The translations under genes and the position numbers were made by a program. From Nitrospira sp. (GTDB taxonomy: Bacteria; Nitrospirota; Nitrospiria; Nitrospirales; Nitrospiraceae), in contig JAIWOH010000075.1 in assembly GCA_020216985.1 (NCBI GenBank), positions 1 through 10,000 on the forward strand: a stretch of DNA of 10,000 bases, written 5' to 3'. Below the pieces are notes generated by a model, which worked only from the letters and a program-made list of their open reading frames with translations, did not search any database and was not told the DNA's origin. Below, piece after piece: positions 7,601 through 10,000 of this stretch. Numbering within the stretch: position 1 is the stretch's first letter; each line of letters opens with the position of its first letter.

Positions 7601-9381
7601 GCGTCATGAGCCTGCGCCTGCTTCACCTGATCCTCGGTCTTCCCCGGCAGACCTTGAGGCGGAAGCATGTATTCAACCCAATCCTTGATGGATACTTTCA
7701 CAGGATTAGCTTTCCAATCCGTCTTGTCCTTGGTGATTTCATACTTCTTGCCGCCGTACCAATCGACTATTGTTCCAACAAGCTTATCCGACGTGACGGC
7801 CGGTTTGATCTTGCCTTTACGGTCTGGCAACTCAACCAAAGGCTTCATGACGTCGGTTTGAAAACCAGGTGCCTGCAACGTATTGTACACACGCCAGAAT
7901 CCCCACATGCCGGTCACGTAGTGTTGGGGGATATGGCAGTGGAACACAAACTCTCCCGCGAGCGCCTGCAATCCTCCCGAACCACCCTCGATGACCTCGT
8001 CATAGATTTCAGACGGTCCAATCGACTGGACGTCCAAACGGTCGGACGTATCGTTGATGAGCGGGAACTTGACGGGTCCGTTTTTCGACAAAGTCGGATC
8101 GAGCCTGCTGGTCTCAGGCTGTCTGGCCCACCGAATCGACCCTCCGTGCAAGTGATGGGAATGCACGATTTCCGACCCGCCGACCATGCGAAACTTGGCC
8201 GGATCCCCCAGATAAGAACGCGGGATTGTGGTGGCAGGATCGCCGAAGGTATAGGATCCATACCCTTGGGATTCATCCGCAAAACCAATCAAATGAGCCT
8301 GCAACTCCAACCGTTCCCCATGCGGCTCGCTCCGATAGTTCAGCAACCGGGCGGCGGGCCGATAAGTGTCGGTATGGGCGTCCCGCTGCGGAAGCATGTC
8401 GCCCTTGCGGTTCAACAGCCGGAACGTCTCGTCCCCCGCCTCATGGTAGAAAATGACGAATTCGCGAAAATCGGATCCCCCCTCCACATCGATCATGGCT
8501 TCCCAGCCGCTCTTCATCTCTTCACCGGTGAAGGGACTCAGATAACGAGAACCTCTCGGCTCGACCACGAGCGACCCGAGCAAGCCCAGCGAATACTGAT
8601 CTCTGGTGGCATGGCTATGGAAGGCACGACCGCCCTCTTGAAGATCGACCGGGATATACCATTCAAATTCTCCGACCTTGCCTGGAGCGACGAGCGCGTC
8701 CGGATTGTTGGCTGTCGCCGGCTTGCCGGTCGCGGCCACCAACATCTGGGATCCATTGATAATCATGTTCGTCGGCTCGCCGTCGATCGCGTTGCGAAGG
8801 GTGATACGAAGACAATCGCCCTGATTGGCACGAATCACGAGCGGCTGAATCAAATCGCCCTGCAGACCGGTCGACACTGCCCCTCCGGCGAATGTCGGAT
8901 CCTCGCTCTCGCGGGCCGCTCTATTTTTCTCCTCCTCCTCGCGAACGCCCGGAACATTTTCCGTCAACGCATACATGTAACCGGGGTAAAAGTCTCCGAA
9001 CCGATTCACAGTGATCTCGACGTTGATCGCCGTGATATCGTAAGCCCGGACCGGAGCATGAGCGGGGCAACGCATCCCTTGGGTGACCTTCACCTTATCC
9101 TGATCCTCCGCCACCAGCAAAACCCCCTGCTGCATGGCGTGCGCGCTGGCCCCTCTGAATGGGCCCTTGGTCTGCACTTCCCGCTCGACCTGTTCGATCG
9201 CCTTCGACATTTTGTCTTGCAGCGTCGGGCCGGCTTGCCAATGCACGGGCTGCGCCTGATCGGCCTTCGAATCATGCGCGTCATGGGACGTGACGGCATC
9301 AGCTGGAGGCGCTCCAGCCAATGTCAGGCAGATTGCAAAGCCAAGGACTCCCGACCAAATCCTTTTAATTGAAGCAGTCAT
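4648..9381 (-). CDS. Giant six-domain multicopper oxidase, exported
   Basis: A 1577-residue periplasmic oxidase predicted to couple one-electron substrate oxidation to reduction of O2 to water. Residues 1-29 are a Sec-type signal (no twin arginine; PPADA/V). Three two-cupredoxin units follow at about 105-500, 691-1160 and 1182-1541. Each opens with Cys-Pro-x-x-Ala-Pro and has a second Cys about 65-85 residues on (Cys190, Cys757, Cys1256). One copper set is complete. L3 is HSHHLHG, with His407, His410 and His412. L4 is HCHIPQHYVTGM, with His481, Cys482, His483, His487 and Met492. L1 is HPH at 781-783, and L2 is WHDH with His913 and His915. Matching sites elsewhere are degenerate: Cys482 becomes Ser1141 in domain 4 and Asn1523 in domain 6. 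Extra segments occur at 505-688 and 828-898. Glu runs lie at 148-151 and 733-737. GAGGAGG sits 9 bases before the ATG. The family is secure. The substrate is unknown; Mn(II), Fe(II) or Cu(I) are candidates, and MnxG-type oxidases are the nearest comparison by size. Confidence 0.93.
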   Translation of the reverse strand: MTASIKRIWSGVLGFAICLTLAGAPPADAVTSHDAHDSKADQAQPVHWQAGPTLQDKMSKAIEQVEREVQTKGPFRGASAHAMQQGVLLVAEDQDKVKVTQGMRCPAHAPVRAYDITAINVEITVNRFGDFYPGYMYALTENVPGVREEEEKNRAARESEDPTFAGGAVSTGLQGDLIQPLVIRANQGDCLRITLRNAIDGEPTNMIINGSQMLVAATGKPATANNPDALVAPGKVGEFEWYIPVDLQEGGRAFHSHATRDQYSLGLLGSLVVEPRGSRYLSPFTGEEMKSGWEAMIDVEGGSDFREFVIFYHEAGDETFRLLNRKGDMLPQRDAHTDTYRPAARLLNYRSEPHGERLELQAHLIGFADESQGYGSYTFGDPATTIPRSYLGDPAKFRMVGGSEIVHSHHLHGGSIRWARQPETSRLDPTLSKNGPVKFPLINDTSDRLDVQSIGPSEIYDEVIEGGSGGLQALAGEFVFHCHIPQHYVTGMWGFWRVYNTLQAPGFQTDVMKPLVELPDRKGKIKPAVTSDKLVGTIVDWYGGKKYEITKDKTDWKANPVKVSIKDWVEYMLPPQGLPGKTEDQVKQAQAHDATVVNWKWEGNLALNEPETPHQWANYVSPAPLKRPPILFDPQTGKLAFPWLRPHLGKRPPFAPNHGGAPWLEPFHVREDGTKSTEPARPGEQGPWSLCPENAPRKYFTIHSITLPITLKKATAKTPAIVDPIGMIYVLHEEEEEVRKTSERQVPLVIRANVYDCVDVIFKNEIPDDARTGWANKINLHPHFFQFDTSASDGPTIGFSYDMSLRAFTMLKDPEPEKGMPLPANTVLTADVKAGASSITVADPSKFHVNIELGVGMDDPKYFEVARIKSINGKTVTFDRPLKHGHKKNDIVSVEFIRERWYIDADLGTVYWHDHVFGTDTWGHGLFSALITEPPRSTYHDPVTGKEIRSGPIADIHTLEPVSAHIRGSFREVMMHIMDSNARTAELITTDNPQAKVGAVTVDGPPSHQFPERINKSPMWFLNGGEATTGSGYSMRVEPLSVRLANDPDPSKLFVSGIHGDPATPLLRAYLGDPILVRALVGSANEVHTWHVTGHWFPMERYATTAMPRSTIHLVIGERYDPAIPAAGGPQKMAGDYLYYSGRASHFSEGSWGIIRVYDELQKDLKPLPGREEIQKSASSVCPADAPVKSFNVSAVDQQIRYHEGAPGVMEVDLERKMVFGNEQGKMYVLEGDRGKVKAGELKPSPLTLHVNVGDCVKIHLKNEMAKERAGFHVDMMAFDPKDSFGANVGNNPGDQTIGPGEKRTYTYYAHPEYGEVAALIQDWGNVVENPRNGLFGSIIVGPRGSQYRDPVTGEDISMKSSWRADVLVDRTIPGNEKRKNYRDFSLMFQDEDNIVGVSFMPYIQQVAGITAVNYRSEPAAWRVEKGCDVSEVFSCVKAGEIPSTPLLQAHVGDPVVIHVLGAFSEQVQLFTVDGHEWPHEPYMKGADQVSTMEFGGSEIINAYLTGGAGGPNKIVGDYIWKNQRPAYANAGQWGLFKVLPVDDRRILPLNPQVPPTKRVEQPSGEAKATPTSMSEE

Positions 9382-9791
9382 AACGTTTGGCCTCCTCGTT
9401 CAGACACACATTTTTTATGGGACAAAGACAACAAGGCAAGGAGCAGAGAAGAAAAGAAACTTGCTTGGAAAGATTATGCTGGACCACGGCCATCCAGTAT
9501 TGCTTTATGTCGTATTTCTTATCGCAGTCGACAGGAATCTCTCTTGGCGCGAAGCCGTCACCGCTTTTCTTTGAACTTCAGCCGAATGTTTATAACGGTT
9601 CGAGAGGGATTTTTCAAGAGACCCCGCTCCCCCTTGCTTGCGCCCCCACAAACTCAGGTGCGCCGCCGACTGATTCGTTATGCAGTCATTCTACTACCTG
9701 TCGGGCGAAGAGGAAACCCGCCCACTCGCAAAAACGGAGACCTATCCCTTCCTTAGGCACCTATCATGCCATGCCATTCATCTCGTTTTTC
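9382..9791. other. Leader and promoter region of the multicopper oxidase gene
   Basis: This 410-bp gap separates two minus-strand genes. It holds the oxidase ribosome binding site (GAGGAGG, 9391-9397) and a sigma70-like promoter at 9589-9617, implying a leader of about 200 bases. A weak palindrome (CTGGA...TCCAG, 9479-9497) lies within the leader. Plus-strand ORFs here have no recognisable content. Beyond the SmbP-like stop at 9792 no intrinsic terminator was found. Confidence 0.55.
9589..9617 (-). promoter_or_regulatory. Sigma70-type promoter for the multicopper oxidase
   Basis: Read on the minus strand, TTGAAA (9612-9617) and TATAAA (9589-9594) are separated by exactly 17 bases. This matches the -35/-10 consensus at 4 of 6 and 5 of 6 positions with ideal spacing. 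Transcription would begin near 9582, about 200 bases before the oxidase ATG. Confidence 0.55.
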
Positions 9792-10000
9792 TTATGTTCC
9801 CTCGTCTTTCATGGCAGCGAGATGTTTCATCGCTTCTCTCGCCGCTGTGCGGGCCTTGATCGCAGGGTTCAGGCTGGCTCCTGGGTCCACCTTATCCCCC
9901 ATTTCCTCGACCCGCTTACAATGTTTGATAGCTTCCTCCAAATGCGGCACGGCCTCCCTGCCTTGACTATTGCCGATAGGCAACAGCTTGAGAATCGCCT
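9792..10000 (-). CDS. Small SmbP-like protein, C-terminal part (start outside window)
   Basis: The frame runs from the right edge (first full codons AILKLLPIGNSQG) to a TAA at 9792, giving 68 complete codons, so the true start lies beyond 10000. An in-frame TTG at 9983 is a poor start. It has no Shine-Dalgarno sequence, and the protein reads through it smoothly. The visible part is helical, with HLEEAIKHCKRVEEMGDKVD and later ARTAAREAMKHLAAM. This His-containing amphipathic helix pattern recalls SmbP, the small periplasmic copper-binding helical protein first described in Nitrosomonas. Only three His and one Cys are visible, fewer than in classical SmbP, so metal binding is uncertain. It lies 410 bp upstream of the oxidase on the same strand. 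A separate promoter for the oxidase suggests the two are not a tight operon. Confidence 0.55.
   Translation of the reverse strand, partial: AILKLLPIGNSQGREAVPHLEEAIKHCKRVEEMGDKVDPGASLNPAIKARTAAREAMKHLAAMKDEGT

Noticed and set aside
7033..9372. A 779-codon open frame on the plus strand inside the multicopper oxidase
   Set aside because: It is exactly antisense to a gene with all the copper motifs, shows no domain or signal peptide, and is rich in Arg, Leu and His as expected from reverse-complemented codons. The long open run is a by-product of codon bias.

Overview
The window looks like a stretch of a chromosome with moderately high GC from a Gram-negative-type bacterium. The likeliest source is Nitrospira or another member of the phylum Nitrospirota. 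That assignment is an inference from the kinds of genes present (a giant multicopper oxidase, a SUMF1-domain protein, a PsbP-like exported protein, a cytochrome c'-like protein and a SmbP-like protein). No marker gene confirms it. Almost every product carries an N-terminal export signal or membrane segments, so the window encodes envelope or periplasmic functions. No rRNA, tRNA, CRISPR array, transposase or integrase was seen.

Layout. 1-187: no supported gene. 188-475 (-): a small exported protein made of charged Q/D/R/K repeats. 476-1037: a gap with only one doubtful ORF. 1038-1505 (-): a membrane-anchored cytochrome c'-like protein. 1685-2161 (-): a four-helix CopD-like membrane protein upstream of it on the same strand. 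2280-3170 (+): an exported SUMF1/FGE-like protein without the catalytic cysteines. 3272-3880 (+): an exported PsbP-like protein. 3967-4497 (-): an exported protein of unknown family. 4547-4638: three consecutive inverted repeats. 4648-9381 (-): a 1577-residue six-domain multicopper oxidase that fills half the window. 9382-9791: its leader and a good sigma70-type promoter. 9792-10000 (-): the C-terminal part of a small SmbP-like protein whose start lies outside the window.

The multicopper oxidase is the centrepiece. It is a threefold repeat of a two-cupredoxin unit, as in ceruloplasmin. It has one complete set of copper ligands, and the four motifs occur in the order L3, L4, L1, L2. The trinuclear cluster should therefore sit between domains 2 and 3, not between domains 1 and 6 as in ceruloplasmin. 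The equivalent positions in the other units are partly or wholly lost. A small beta-domain is inserted between L1 and L2, and a segment of about 180 residues separates domains 2 and 3. The substrate cannot be read from the sequence. Oxidation of Mn(II), Fe(II) or Cu(I) are all possible, and giant multicopper oxidases of the MnxG type are the obvious comparison.

How the genes may work together is inference. The oxidase and the 176-residue exported protein downstream may share a transcript interrupted by the hairpin cluster. The SmbP-like gene lies upstream in the same direction. The CopD-like and cytochrome c'-like genes form a separate minus-strand pair, divergent from the SUMF1-like and PsbP-like pair. 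Several of these families are linked to copper or electron transfer, which fits a periplasmic metal-oxidation or copper-handling cluster but does not prove it.
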